A stretch of DNA of 64,000 bases from Rheum nobile (GCA_027886185.1 WOAB01000589.1:9405771-9469770), one strand, 5' to 3'; positions 21,107 through 33,198 are shown, counted from the first letter of the stretch. Notes: a model not told the origin generated them from the sequence alone. A program made the numbers and translations.

Positions 21107-24100
21107 TAGGGGTGAGCAAAAAATCCATATCCGGTCGATCCGATCCTATAACCCGCCAATCCGAATCCGAAAAATCCGTATCCTAAAAAATCCGTTTAAT
21201 TATTATCCGTATTCGGTCCGATCCGAGTCATTTTTCCGGATATCCGGCTTGGATACGGATAAACAACCGGATATCCGCGATTCGGGAATATTACGTATAA
21301 TAAATATATTTTTGAAAATTAAACTAAAATATATAGATGTTTTATTATCTAAATTTTAAAATCAATCAGTAACATACTTACATTTACCAATTGCAAACAA
21401 AATCCAACCAAACTTAATTATATTACATACTTTACGGTCCATCATACTAGCCCAGTAGCCCATCAGGCATCAACCGACCCATTAGTAAATAAGTTGTAGT
21501 AAAAGACTAAAACCTAGTTGCCATTCTTTGATTTCTTTACATCGTTCTCTTCCTCTCTCTCACACCCGCCACTTTCCTCCATGGCTTTCGTTCTCTTATC
21601 ACTGTTATCAGACACAACTCACCCCTTTCCTTCGTCTATCTTCCTTCATCGATCTTCCTAGTTCCTACTGCTTTATTTAACTCCCCACTCACCTCACCTC
21701 AGAGGCTCAGACATTTGATCAACATGGTGAAGCGACAACAAGTGCACGCCAAGCCGATCTAGGGTTCCTTTCCCTATTTTTAAGCGCACAAGTGGCCTCC
21801 GGCTTCCGATTTCAAGCGCACAAGTCCGATCTAGGGTTCCTTCTCCTTCGGATTAGGTTAGGATTCTTCATCTCAAATTTCCCCTTCTGTTGTTCAATTC
21901 CTGTGCTATTTCTCTTTTCCTTTCTGTAATTTGTCTAGCTTTTTCACTGTCCAAACAAACGAGTAAAAACTCTTTCTGATCTGGTAATTTGCTTCATCAC
22001 TTGTTATTCGAAGGTGTTTTGATTCGAAGAATTCATTTTTTATAGAAATGGATGGATATCTAATTTCCAATCTAAGTAGTTGTAAACTTGTAATGATGTC
22101 TGGTTAGTGTTTGTATTATGTATGTATGCCTGCTAACATTTTCTACTAAAAATTAGAGGTCTGAGCATCTTTTGGACAAGAAACTTTCATGTCTGATCTT
22201 GAGCTTATGCATGTTTGATCAAGTTTATAAATTTTCTTTAAAGCTTTGAAGTTCTCTTGCTTGTTGGGAAAAAATGGTTCTTTAACAGAAACTAATCATT
22301 TAATTTGGATGTACATTATCATCTTTTGAGCCAGAATGTTTACTGTATATTGTATGTTATTACTGCCCTTGTCTCTGCTTCATCTTGTTCACTTGTTGTG
22401 TTCAGCCAATGTCACTGCACTTGTGTCTGCTTCATCTTGTTGTGTTCAGCCAAAATGTTTACTGTATATTGTATGTTATTACTTGAGTAGCTTGTGGTCA
22501 TTAATTCATTATCTAAACTTTCAATCCTACTATGTTTGTATGTTTACTGCATTGATTGATCTATGTCTTGTTTCTACAGTGAACTGAAATTGAAGCTAGG
22601 ACAAACATTCAATTGATCCAAATCATGGTAAGTTCTATTAAGCCTTATCAGCTTTATTAGCATCATAACTTATTTTCTTGTTTGTTTGTCTTACTGTTTC
22701 TTGTGCAATTAAAAACTGTTTACTCTTGAAGATTACTTTAATGACTTTATATAAACCTTGTTTGTTTCATGATGGAGCTATATTGTAATTCTGTTTTTGT
22801 GCAATTTTTATAGATCTTCTCTATGCTGCTTTCATCTTATTTATAATGTTTCGCAGGATCATATTAAATCATCTTCAAGTATTCCATCTCAAGACTCAAG
22901 TGATCCTGAATTGCAAGATGATGTGGTGATTATTGAGGATAAGCAATCTGCACAAGGAAAGCCTCCAAGACACCTTACTTCTTCTTCAGCTAATCCTCTT
23001 TCTTGCACATCGGGAAAGAGAAAGAAATATTCTCTTAATTGGAATCATTTTGATGAAATTCCTGGTACTGAGTTTGCTAAGTGCAAGTATTGTGATACTA
23101 AGATTGGCTGTGCAACAGCTAATGGAACTACTCCTTTAAAGAATCACACTTTGAGATGCAAAAAGTATCCTGCTAATATAGATAAGAAACAGAAATTGAT
23201 GGATATTGAAAGAAAAACTATGATAGGTCCTAATGGAGTAGTTGAATTTGTTTCTGTACCATGCTCTTGGAGGTTTGATCAAGAAGCTTGTAGAAAAGCT
23301 ATAGCTAGAATGATTATTGTGGATGAACTGTCATTTGCTATTGTTGAACGTGAGGGGTTTAGATACTTTTGCAAGTGTTTGAATCCAAAATTTGTTGTTC
23401 CTTCTAGATGCACTGTTGCTAGAGATTGCTATAAGCTTTATTATGAGGATAGGAAACAGCTTAAGGATAATCTTCAAAGGATGTCTTGTCGAATCAGTCT
23501 TACTACAGATGCGTGGACTTCTAGTCAAAACTTAAGCTACATGTGTCTCACTGCTCATTTTATTGATGATGATTGGGTTTTGCACAAAAGGATAATAAAT
23601 TTCTGTCCTCTTGCTGGCCATTCTGGGCAATTGATTGGTAGAGCAGTTGAGAATTGTTTGACTGGTTGGGGTATAGAAAACATAATGGTTGTAACGGTTG
23701 ACAATGCAAGTTCTAATGATTTAGCAATTGAGCATTTAAAAAGGAGATTCAACCATAGGGAATCTGGTATTCTAGAAGGAAGATTTCTGCATATGAGATG
23801 TCATTGTCATATTCTTAATCTTGTTGTGAAAGAAGGATTAAAGGATATTGATTCTTCTGTTTTGAAAGTTCGTGGTCTTGTAAGGTATGTGAGGTCTTCT
23901 CCTAGACGAACTGTCAAGTTTAAGAAGTGTGTAGAAGAGGAGAAGCTGGTAAGTAAGAGTCTTCTTGTTTTGGATGTTGACACAAGATGGAATTCAACAT
24001 ATTTGATGCTTTGTTCTGCTGTTAAGTTTAAGAAGGCATTTGCTAACTTGATTATTAAAGATTCTTCTTGTGCTAAGGAGAACCAGAAACTTGGGCTTCC

Positions 24101-25604
24101 TAACGAAGAGGACTGGAAGAATGTTAGTAGCATCTTACCAATTTTGAAGGTTTTTTATGATGCTACATTGTTATTATCTGGCTGTCGTTATGTCACTAGC
24201 AATTTGGCTGTTGAAGATGTGTTTGGAGTTGGTAAGATGATCAATAATTATTGCATGAATGAGAAAGGAGAGCATGCAGCCATGGCAATGAAAATGAAGG
24301 CTGAGTATGAGAAGTATTGGGGTAATGTTTTGAACATCAATCTCTTTATGTTTATTGCAATCTTTCTTGACCCAAGGCGTAAGTTGGATTATGTTAATTT
24401 TCTTATCCGAAAGTTGTTTGCTGATTCTAAGGCAAAGATCCTTACTCTTAGTGTCCATGATCTTGTTGAAGAGTTATTTGGAGTATATGCTTCTTCTATG
24501 CCTCAAGTGAATAAGGTTTCAGAATGCTCTACTCCTAGATCCTCATCTAGCTTAAATGAATGTGATCAAGTAGGAGAGGATATAGGGGTTATAGATTTTG
24601 CTATAATATTGTGTTTGGAGTATCAAATGGAACGGGGCTTTGATTGTATGGAGAATAAATCTGAGCTGAATAAGTACATGTAGGATTCTTGTGAAGCTCT
24701 TGTTCCTAAGTTCATAATCTTACAATGGTAGAAAGACAATAAAAAAAGATATCCTATTATGTCTAAGATGACTCGAGATATCTTAGCAATTCCAGTTTCC
24801 ACCGTTGCTTCCGAATCTGCTTTTAGCACGGGAGGTCGAGTTTTAGATTCATTCCGTACTTCTTTATCTCCAAACATGGTGGAAGCTCTTATTTGTACAC
24901 AAGATTGGAACCGTGCCTCTAATGTTCCTACTATTGTTGAGGAAACCTTGCTTGGAATGCAACAAATTGAAGAAGGTTACTTCTCTATATTTTATCTCCT
25001 ATCACTTTATATGTTCATAGTTTAAAGTTGCTCATACCTTACTATTTCTGTTTTGAATGAAATTTATTAGGAATTAAGGAAATGTTATTGGAACATCAAG
25101 ACCATGTAATTGATGATGTGATCAATCAACCTTGAGCATCCATAAATCAGTAAGTTTCTTTTCCTTTTATATGTTTGATAGTTTACATTTTGCATTGTTC
25201 TCACTTCGCAGCAGCCAATAACTAGTCAATGTGAAGTTCAGCTTGTTATTTATTTTGTTTTTGCTGTGTTTGCAACATTTGTTTTCTTTTGACTGAAGTC
25301 AAAAATACTTGAATGTGATTTGTAATATGATACATTAGACAGGTATTGAAAAGTGAAAACTAAGTGATGAATGATGTTGTGTATTTGGTTTAATTTCAGT
25401 CACAGGGTTACTATTAAATGATTATTTAAGCAAATATATATAATTTCGGATATTTTGGATATCTGATATTATAATCCGATCCGGTCCGATCCGAAATAGC
25501 CAGATATCCGGCTTGTAACGGGTCGGATACGGATAGCTGTTTTATTGAAAAAACAACCGGATATCCGGTATAGCGGATCAGATCGATCCGAATGCTCACC
25601 CCTA
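21107..25604 (+). mobile_element. hAT (Ac/Tam3 superfamily) transposon, 4.5 kb
   Basis: Terminal inverted repeats begin TAGGGGTGAGCA at both ends, flanked by the 8-bp duplication CTTCACGC (21099-21106 and 25605-25612), the diagnostic hAT target size. Both ends hold dense subterminal repeats of GATCCG and ATATCCGG. The single gene is in plus orientation. About 1.5 kb lies upstream of the start codon (21107-22624). It is AT-rich and holds a 36-bp direct repeat at about 22331 and 22448, but no other coding frame that I can support. The element is structurally complete, but its transposase has two stops. Confidence 0.95.
22625..25025 (+). pseudogene. hAT transposase with BED zinc finger and hATC dimerisation domain, two nonsense codons
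   Basis: The likely start is the ATG at 22625, immediately followed by a donor GTAAGT. The 229-bp intron (22628-22856) ends TTTCGCAG and exon 2 continues DHIKSSSSIPSQDSS, giving MDHIKSSS. A BED-type finger (CKYC ... HTLRC) is near residues 75-105. Catalytic-core signatures are TTDAWTS (about 219), VTVDNASSND (about 281) and the CHCHILNLVV block (about 315). The C-terminal hATC region (LAIPVSTVASESAFSTGGR) lies beyond two in-frame stops, TAG at 24681 and TAG at 24729, with no frameshift. The product would lose the dimerisation domain. The frame runs to 25025 unless a donor at about 24978 is used. Confidence 0.9.
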
Positions 25605-26422
25605 CTTCACGCTGGATATCTTCCTTCCATTCGCAGCTTGATTTGTGTTCGTCGTTGATGCTCCTTGAGAGGTAACAAAGCATATGGAGATTGCTTTGTT
25701 CCCTCTGCAACCTTCGCTATCATGGTTCCCTATGACAACTGTTTTGTTCCTGAAATACTTAGTGACCAGATTAGTTGAATGTTTGTTACCATCAAAACCT
25801 AAGGAATTCAACAGTTACTAAACTAGTGGAAGGTGTTGGATAGGCAGTCTTCTACTAGAGGATATGACTCACCTCTTGAAGAAGAAAGAGTTGATCTCTC
25901 ACAAAGGGATACAACTCACCCTAGGTTAAAGATCAAAAGTTTGATCGATGTTACTCACGATCAAGGATAGATTGTTCGATATGACTCACGAACAAGAAGA
26001 ATTATTGAGTAAACTAAACTCCATAACTGGTTTTTTATTCAAGATAGACGTGTTTACAATAGGCCTTGGAGGCCTGCTTAAATAGGCTACAAAAACAACA
26101 TTTCAACTAGCCTAGATAAGACAACTCTAACTCATGGACTTCGGAGCTTAATAACTTTAATTGTAGACATCCAAATGAGCTCATATTCTGGAATATATCA
26201 TATAACGTAGTTAGAAGGGTCTCCACCAAATTTGGTCTAGTTTGCAGGTGTTGATCAAAATTGCGACCATGGACAATGCAAGACTATTATCCTGGCGCGG
26301 TGTCGTGTGCATCTTCGATTTGGTGAAGTAGAACCACCGAGCCCATGGCATAATTGCTCGCCACTCCTTGTGTCGTATGCCTCTTAAGGTATTCATGATT
26401 GACCCTAGGCAGGGTCACATCA

Positions 26423-29103
26423 TCCTCCCCTCTATAAAAAAGGATTCGTCCTCGAATCCAGGTGCACTTCAAGAAAAAGCTTTAGAGCACACAAAACTGC
26501 ACAAAGAAAAACAAGGAAATGAGGGACCAAGACGTCTTTAGGGAAAGCAGTGTATGTGTAAGCAAACATGATTAGTTACATTGAGTATCTATGGATGAAT
26601 TTCCATACACAAGTATTTCCCAGCATCAGTCTAAAGATGTACTTAAGTATAGAACATGAGATGCACATGACATACTTTGCAACAAATGCAATGCATAGGA
26701 CCATTTTTTATCATGTAACAAGAATTGTGAATGAGAACAATGATGCACACATGAATGCCTAGTTCTACATGCAAAAACTGAATGCAAGGACTTTTATACA
26801 TGTTGATCACGAACTAAAGGCATCCAACAAGTCATGAATAGAACAAGAGAACTATGATGTATGCATGAATATCTAGTTTCACCTACAAAAACAGATTCAT
26901 GAACTAGGGATTCTCTAACCCTTTAAAAGAATTCAGTTTGAAGCAAAGGGAAAATAATAAACTGAGTAGAGTCAAGTGATACTCCCCTAGAATGAGCCTT
27001 GGATTGAACATCGTTCTTATTATGGTCACAAGTTCTCTTGAGTCCGGAAGGCTTATCATCCTTGACGTCAACCTCTTCTTGGAGTAGGAACGGCAAACAT
27101 GAAGGAACCATAGATGTTGCATCCATCCATTGAGTAGCCAAAGAGTTGAGTGAACTACGGACAATGATGGGTGGATGTTTGCCTTTCGTTGATGAAAGAG
27201 ATGGTTCTTCAACTTCCTCCTCCTTTTCTTTTGGCTTTAGCTCATATTCAATGAGCATAGAAGGCTGACATGATTCAGTTACAAGTGGAGGTTCTTTCTT
27301 GAGCTCTCTATCACCAAAGGATTGCTTCACAACTTGCAAGGGTTCAAAGCAACGATTCGGCTGAACCATAGGTGTGGGTGGAGCAACTTTCTTCACTTCA
27401 GTTGGCCTTGGAAGCTCAACATAGGCAGCGTGAACATTTGGCTGAACCCTCACAGATTCATAAATTAGTTTTTGGTGCATAGAAGGTTGCGTTACCAAAA
27501 TATGAGTGGTGATTGAACTCTTAGGCCATCTCAAAGATATCCTTTGTTGTTGATGTTCATACACTTGAGAAACAAGTTGAAGGACATCATCTATGGACCG
27601 CCCGCTCCCTAAATGATGTTTCTTAACATAGAAAAGAAGGTCATTGTTCAAACCATGAATGAACTTAGAAAGAATGTACCTTTCGGAGTGGTGACGGCCG
27701 AAAAAGAACCAAGTTGGGAAAGCTCTTTGTAGAACGCAAGAGGAGAGAGATTGCCTTGCTTACGATTCTCTAATCTGAATTGGATGCGCATACCATAATC
27801 TTGCGGAACAAAGGAACTTCTAAGGACAGTTTTGAGATCCTCCCAAGTGGTGATAGGTGGATTCCCAAAGTGAACACAATCCGCTTCATACTCAATCCAC
27901 CAATCATATGCATACCCATCAAAGTAGCTAGTGGCAAGAGCCACTCTTTGCTCATCCGTACAGCCATAATGATTCAGTACACATTCAGTTTTCCACTCCC
28001 AATTCAATTACTCAACAAAATCGGAAGTTCCATAAAAGGGTTGGAGAGTGAGCTCGTCTCCAAGATGATGATCCATGATTTCTTACATTGGAAAAAGGTT
28101 AGCAAGGACAACAAGGACCATAGCAAATAGGGCGACCTTCAATGGTACTAGCCCAAGCAAAGAATCCAATCACAAGGATCCAGAAAACAATACCAACAAT
28201 GGATCTTATAGCTAGAACAAAGAAATGCCCAAAAAGTTTGATTTAAGCCTTCAAGAAATTCAGAGTACAAGCTCTTCAAAATAGGTAGGCTTAAGGGTCC
28301 TAAAAAAAACACAACCAAACCACATAAATTCTTGATTGAACCCGAGTGGTTACTTGTTCAAAATCCAAACCAGATCACCACACAAGAAGCTACTAAGCCT
28401 CCCCTTGTCCTTAGGTCCGAACTTTAGGTAATTATTGGGGAAAAAGCCTAGCTTGGTCTCTTTTGCTTTGGGGTCCGAATTTTTCTATGTTCCACCACTT
28501 TTTCGTCTTACGCTTATCATGGAATTCGAGTTTTTCTTGCCCCAATTCTTTTCCTACCAAGTCCGAGTGTTATGGCTTACAGAAAGAATAAAACAAGCTT
28601 TGTTTGGTTCTGTTTTTATGGGCTTATATGCTCTGTTTTTTTTCTTTTTTTTCTTTTTACGAGCAGCCGCAGATGTAAACAACAAAAAGAAATTCAACCC
28701 TCAACCCATAAGTTGTAGGACCTTAGGACAAACAAAGTCGTTCCCGTACCCTATGTGGTTATGGATCAAATTTTTTCACAAGTAATTCGCACAAATTCAG
28801 CAAGGATTTGATGCAGGAAATAAAGAAAATAAAACAAGCAATTATTGGCTGAGTTATGGAACTACTTCAAGAGTCTTTTTTATTTAATTCAGCATAGGCA
28901 GTCCAAGAAAACCAAGAGTTGTCTTCTCCCTAACAACTCATTCCATAATTCAGACTCAACTCAAGAACACGAACCAGAACTGAAGAAAACTTCAAAATTC
29001 AACTCAGAAATTGAACAAACCGGGCACGAAAACAACGAAGCTTGCAAAACTGGATTTAGATCGAAGTTTTTGAGCAAATACCTTGCGTGGCTCTGATACC
29101 ACA
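26423..29103 (-). mobile_element. Family A internal region 2 (complete, non-autonomous)
   Basis: About 2.68 kb from the purine tract beside LTR-b to the primer site (29090-29101) beside LTR-c. It is colinear with internal region 1 and keeps the segment deleted from that copy. The leader 28131-29089 has no coding content beyond chance frames. It contains a T-rich run at 28637-28660. Confidence 0.9.
26923..28007 (-). pseudogene. Family A gag, copy 2 (one frameshift)
   Basis: Gypsy-type gag. The frame 28007-27648 has the classic YAYDWWIEYEADC, TTWEDLKTVLRSSFVP and GNLSPLAFYKELSQL motifs of retrotrans_gag. A shift near 27700 moves into 27651-26923: NNDLLFYVKKHHLG, an acidic and basic linker, then PIIVRSSLNSLAT and MVPSCLPFLLQEE. 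The stop after LQTEFF comes before the Cys/His/Met-rich module. Upstream, ELTLQPFYGTSDFVE is readable before a stop at about 28010. No protease motif follows, which is unusual for gypsy gag and supports non-autonomy. Confidence 0.8.
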
Positions 29104-29625
29104 TGATTGGATCGTGCTTCTAGTGTCCACAGTGCAAGGGGTCTGCTCCACTAAGTTCCCAAACGAAGGAGATGCAAAGGTATTTTCAGGAACTCGACAA
29201 TCAGTTTTGAAAATTTGGTCCTGTCGTAAACGAGGTCGTTCTCCTTGATCCGGACTCCAAATTGAATGATTCCAAAGCCCAGAGTTAGATCTAGAAGGCT
29301 AGATGATATCCTCCAAATTTGAGCATGAACCGATTTAGGAGTCGGACGATATTGCGAATCTACTGTGGGGTCGCAGAGGGTTCCGCATCAGAGATCAATG
29401 AGAGAGTTGTTACGGTTGAAGAACGTGAAAGGGAGATGGATGATGGTTACTGAACTAGTGGAAGGTGTTGGATAAGCAGTATTCTACTAGAGGATATGAC
29501 TCACCTCTTGAAGAAGAAAGAGTTGATCTCTCACAAAGGGATACGACTCACCCTAGGTTAAAGATCAAAAGTTTGATCGATATTACTCACGATCAAGGAT
29601 ATATTGTTTGATATGACTCATGAAC

Positions 29626-30300
29626 TGATGCGGGAGCATCCAAGGCTACACCCAAGATTCCCAAGAGTGGTCCACTCACAAGAGCTCAAGCCAAGCTCAT
29701 GCAAGAAGAGTTCGAGAACTTGGCTAGCCTACATGTCTCAAGGGAGCCCGCCCTAGTTGAAGACTTCACCGAGCCGAAGCTACGGACGTTGGTGACCTTC
29801 CAAGCCAAGCCAAGCCAAGACGAACAAAGGACTCAAGAGTTGGAAGGCCCTGACTCGGCCCAAGCCACCAAACTCGGTCGGGTCCAAGCCGAGTTGTGCC
29901 CAGAGAAGCAAAGCCAAGGTGGCCCTGACTCGGCCCACAACTCGGCCGGGTCTAGAACGAGTTGTTCTCAGAGAAGTCGCCCTCCATCCTGACTCGGCCT
30001 GAAACTCGGTCGGGTCATGACCGAGTTTCCCTCAGTGAAGCTACCCTCCACCTGACTCGGCCTGAAACTCGGTCGGGTCATGACCGAGTTTCCCCCTTTT
30101 TACCTCCTTTTGTCTCGGTTCTTGTTGGGCTTTTATGGGCCGACCCCTTTGGCTATTTAAGACCTTTGTGTTTCTTTGTAAGTAAGTTTTTCCCAGTTAT
30201 GAACCTTTGCTTTATGCATTATGAAGATTAAGAGCTCCATGGGAGTGTTTTCTCAAAAAAAAAAAAAAAAAAAAAAACGAGATCAAAAAAAAAAAAGGGA
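29626..30300 (+). mobile_element. Element B 5' LTR truncated into poly(A)
   Basis: Positions 29626-30254 match 32672-33300 without length difference. The next bases are a run of over 20 A, then CGAGATC, then another 12 A. The remaining 349 bp of the LTR (33301-33649 in the other copy) are absent. The break lies about 100 bp after the TATA box, close to where the RNA would be polyadenylated. Confidence 0.85.
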
Positions 30301-30841
30301 AGAAGAAAAGAAAGACAAATGTGTATGTGTTTATTGGTGCTTTCTCTTGATATCATTAAGTGTTCTTGAAGACTTGATCATCCTAGCCCAAGCTTGATAC
30401 CCTACTCACCTTGCCTAAACACATTTCATATCATTGGCAATTGTTCACAAGTCATGAGCATTGGTATTACATGCTAGATATAACATTGCTTTGTTGGGTC
30501 TTCTAAACACTTTTTCATTGAGTCTTCTTGTGTGATCGTATTGAGTCCAATTGTGTTTGAGCTTCCATTGTGTGTCCCTTGGGCTCATTTTCAAGTCCAA
30601 ACACATATTTTAGTTCCACCCAATTGCATTGTCATTCTCTATGATCCAAGAGCTATTCTCACCTTTGGTTTGTGTTATCTAAGTTCACCAAGTTCTATTG
30701 AAGATTTTGTCTCTCTCAAGGCAACCTTACATTCCAAAGCTTGTATCGAATCAACAAGAGTGTGAGTGATCAAACACACGAGGGATCAAACACTTGTGAG
30801 GATTGTTTTGATTTCACTAACCCTAACATGTTTCTTGGAGT
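30301..30841 (+). other. Element B leader
   Basis: AT-rich leader between the poly(A) junction and the long frame. The short frame at 30532-30765 has no recognisable domain. The end of this region (from 30755) is the breakpoint of the block copied in inverted orientation to 50965-55308. Confidence 0.5.
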
Positions 30842-33038
30842 TTGTTGATCAAGAATAAAGGAAGTCCACCACATGGAGGGTCCAAACCAATGGCACCCGA
30901 GTTGTTCAACATGTTCAAGGCCATGTCGGACAACATTGCTATCTTGTCTAATCGGATGGTAGCATTAGAGACAAGAGTGCCCAAGCCCACAGCCGTGCCC
31001 CAAGAGATGCACCGAGTGCCCATACCCACCAACTTCCCCCGGCGTAGAGATAAGCCTAATGCTCCTAACCATTATAATGAATTTCAGGAAATGCCAAGGC
31101 GTGCCTATTATGAGGAGCCAAGGCGAGCCTATGAAGATGAAGAGCAAAATGGAGTTGACAAGGTCAAGTGGAAGATTCCCTCTTTTGAAGGCCAAGGTGA
31201 TTCATATGTCTACATGGAATGGGAGGCCAATATTGAACAAATATGGAGTTGTCACAACTTTCCCGAGCATAAAAAGGTACAACTCACCACCCTTGAATTC
31301 AATGGTTATGCACTAACATGGTGGGATAATCTTGTGAAAGAAAGGAAAAGAACCTTAGATGCACCTGTGACAACTTGGACTCAAATGAAGGCCTTGATGA
31401 GAGCTCGCTTTGTGCCTCGACACTACACACAAGTGCTACCCTTAGCCAACAAAATTGAAAGACAAACTAAGCATAGGAACCAAGGAGGAAGAAGTTCAAG
31501 TGGTAGCCAAAACCGAGGCTATCATCCTCATATGGAGCAAAGGGAGCCAAGGAGGAGTGCTAAGCCAAGCCCATCCCCGCCGAGCCTAAATCCCCTAGCC
31601 GACGCTCCTAATGCCTCCAAAGGAAGTACTCCTAACCCTTCTCCCGGAGCTAGAGATATCACATGTATTCAAGCCATGCTTGAGGAATTCAAGCCAAGAA
31701 GGAAGGAGGAGGTTCTTGCTATTGAACCAATGGTCATAGGAAAGGAGATTGAGCCAAAGGAAAAAACAAAAGGATGTTGTAGAAACATCTCCTTCACCTA
31801 CAAAGATCAAGCATCGATTGCCCATCATTGTGCGTAGCTCATTCAAATCCTTGGCTACTCCATGGATGGACCGGACTCACATGGTTCCTTCAAGCTTGCC
31901 TTTCCTACTCCAAGAAGATGTTGAAGCTAAGGATGTTGAGCGGTCCAAGAAACCAATTTTCAATCAAGAGAAGAAGAATGTGCCAATGGAGACTAATGCA
32001 AGGGAAATACCTCTTATCTCCACCTTTCTAATTCCATCTCTTGAGTTTGCAAATGAGAATGTCATTCCATATAGGACAATACACATGAAGAAATCAGTCC
32101 TTGCATGTAAAACTAGATATTCTTGTGTGCATCAAAGTTCTTTAGCACAATACATGTCTTGTGGAATGCATCTTGTTCACAACATGATCCTTATGTCCAT
32201 ACATGTGTGTTATATTGATCCTTGCGTCACTAAGCATGTACATCGGTCTAAGAAGAAGAGTGGAATAGTGTGTGCATGCTTGTTTGGATATCATGTAGTC
32301 ATTGGAATATTTATGCTTAAATTCTTACAATTGTGTGCACATGCTAGAGGGCCTTATTTTGTCATTGTTGTTATGCCTAAGCCCTCTAACAAAACTGAAT
32401 TCATGGCATGCCCAAAACTTCATGATGCATCTTATGTGACTAACCCCTGTATTGACCAAGTTGTGGAGTTGCATGGAGTTTCTAGTGCTTTGATTTCAGG
32501 CCAAGAAGTGAAGTGTGTGAGCTACTCAAAGTTGGAGTCCGGAGAAGAGCCCTTTGAACCAGGAGATCAAGACGTCCCACATGTGGCTGAATTGGTTCAC
32601 CCTTTGCGGAAGGAAGACGAAGACATGGACATGCTTGATTCGAGGACGAATCCTTTCCATGAAGGGGAGAATGATGCGGGAGCATCCAAGGCTACACCCA
32701 AGATTCCCAAGAGTGGTCCACTCACAAGAGCTCAAGCCAAGCTCATGCAAGAAGAGTTCGAGAACTTGGCTAGCCTACATGTCTCAAGGGAGCCCGCCCT
32801 AGTTGAAGACTTCACCGAGCCGAAGCTACGGACGTTGGTGACCTTCCAAGCCAAGCCAAGCCAAGACGAACAAAGGACTCAAGAGTTGGAAGGCCCTGAC
32901 TCGGCCCAAGCCACCAAACTCGGCCGGGTCCAAGCCGAGTTGTGCCCAGAGAAACAAAGCCAAGGTGGCCCTGACTCGGCCCACAACTCGGCCGGGTCCA
33001 GGCCGAGTTGTTCTCAGAGAAGTCGCCCTCCATCCTGA
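30842..33038 (+). pseudogene. Element B gag / degenerate integrase fusion ORF, one frameshift
   Basis: Residues 1-70: coiled-coil-like start (FNMFKAMSDNIAILSNRMVALE). About 105-215: gypsy gag core (GYALTWWDNLVKERKR, TTWTQMKALMRARFVPRHY). A basic linker follows. Then PIIVRSSFKSLAT and MVPSSLPFLLQED, as in family A, and the Cys/His/Met-rich module. Next, KPSNKTEFMACPKLHDASYV and VVELHGVSSALISG align with RFSKMAHFIACHKTDDASHV and IVRLHGVPRSIVSD of element E integrase, with the catalytic Asp lost. The tail is DSRTNPFHEGEN and enters the LTR. One extra A in a six-A run (31761-31766) shifts the frame; the inverted copy at 54726-53023 has five A and stays open. Confidence 0.8.
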
Positions 33039-33140
33039 CTCGGCCTGAAACTCGGTCGGGTCATGACCGAGTTTCCCTCAGTGAAGCTACCCTCCACCTG
33101 ACTCGGCCTGAAACTCGGTCGGGTCATGACCGAGTTTCCC
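33030..33140 (+). repeat. Tandem GACTCGGCC... repeats in the element B LTR
   Basis: Two 60-bp copies of CTGACTCGGCCTGAAACTCGG...CATGACCGAGTTTCCC follow each other. Further diverged copies of the CTCGGCC core occur upstream at 32898-33010. They are inverted within each unit (ACTCGGTC...GACCGAGT), so each can form a hairpin. Confidence 0.8.
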
Positions 33141-33198
33141 CCTTTTTACCTCCTTTTGTCTCGGTTCTTGTTGGGCTTTTATGGGCCGACCCCTTTGG

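Larger units (their letters stand above)
13741..25813 (-). mobile_element. Copia-2: complete Sirevirus-like Ty1/copia element
   Basis: It is bounded by GTTAC at 13736-13740 and 25814-25818. The 3' LTR is 13741-14643 and the 5' LTR is 20406-25813 (interrupted by the hAT). Without the hAT and its duplication the element is about 7.57 kb. Order on the minus strand: primer site, gag, CCHC, protease, integrase, RT, RNase H, a long 3' region with several polypurine tracts, LTR. All coding parts carry stops or shifts. The LTRs differ at about five positions in their first 120 bases, so it is not a very recent insertion. Confidence 0.95.
20406..25813 (-). mobile_element. Copia-2 5' LTR, split by the hAT element
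   Basis: The LTR parts are 20406-21106 and 25613-25813; 25605-25612 is the duplicated target octamer. The ends are TGTTGAATTCC and GATCCAACA on the minus strand. The intact counterpart in the 3' LTR reads ATCTTAACGCTGG where the hAT landed. Confidence 0.9.
13394..26422 (-). mobile_element. Family A LTR-b, split by copia-2
   Basis: The LTR parts are 13394-13740 and 25814-26422. Together they give a full LTR colinear with LTR-a. The break sits in GGTTAC|TGAACTAG of the intact LTR, and GTTAC is duplicated on both sides of copia-2. The right part ends CACATCA at 26422 beside the purine tract of internal region 2. Confidence 0.9.

Noticed and set aside
22305..22587. Short frames upstream of the hAT transposase
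   Set aside because: They lie in a tandemly duplicated 5' untranslated stretch and have no coding signature.
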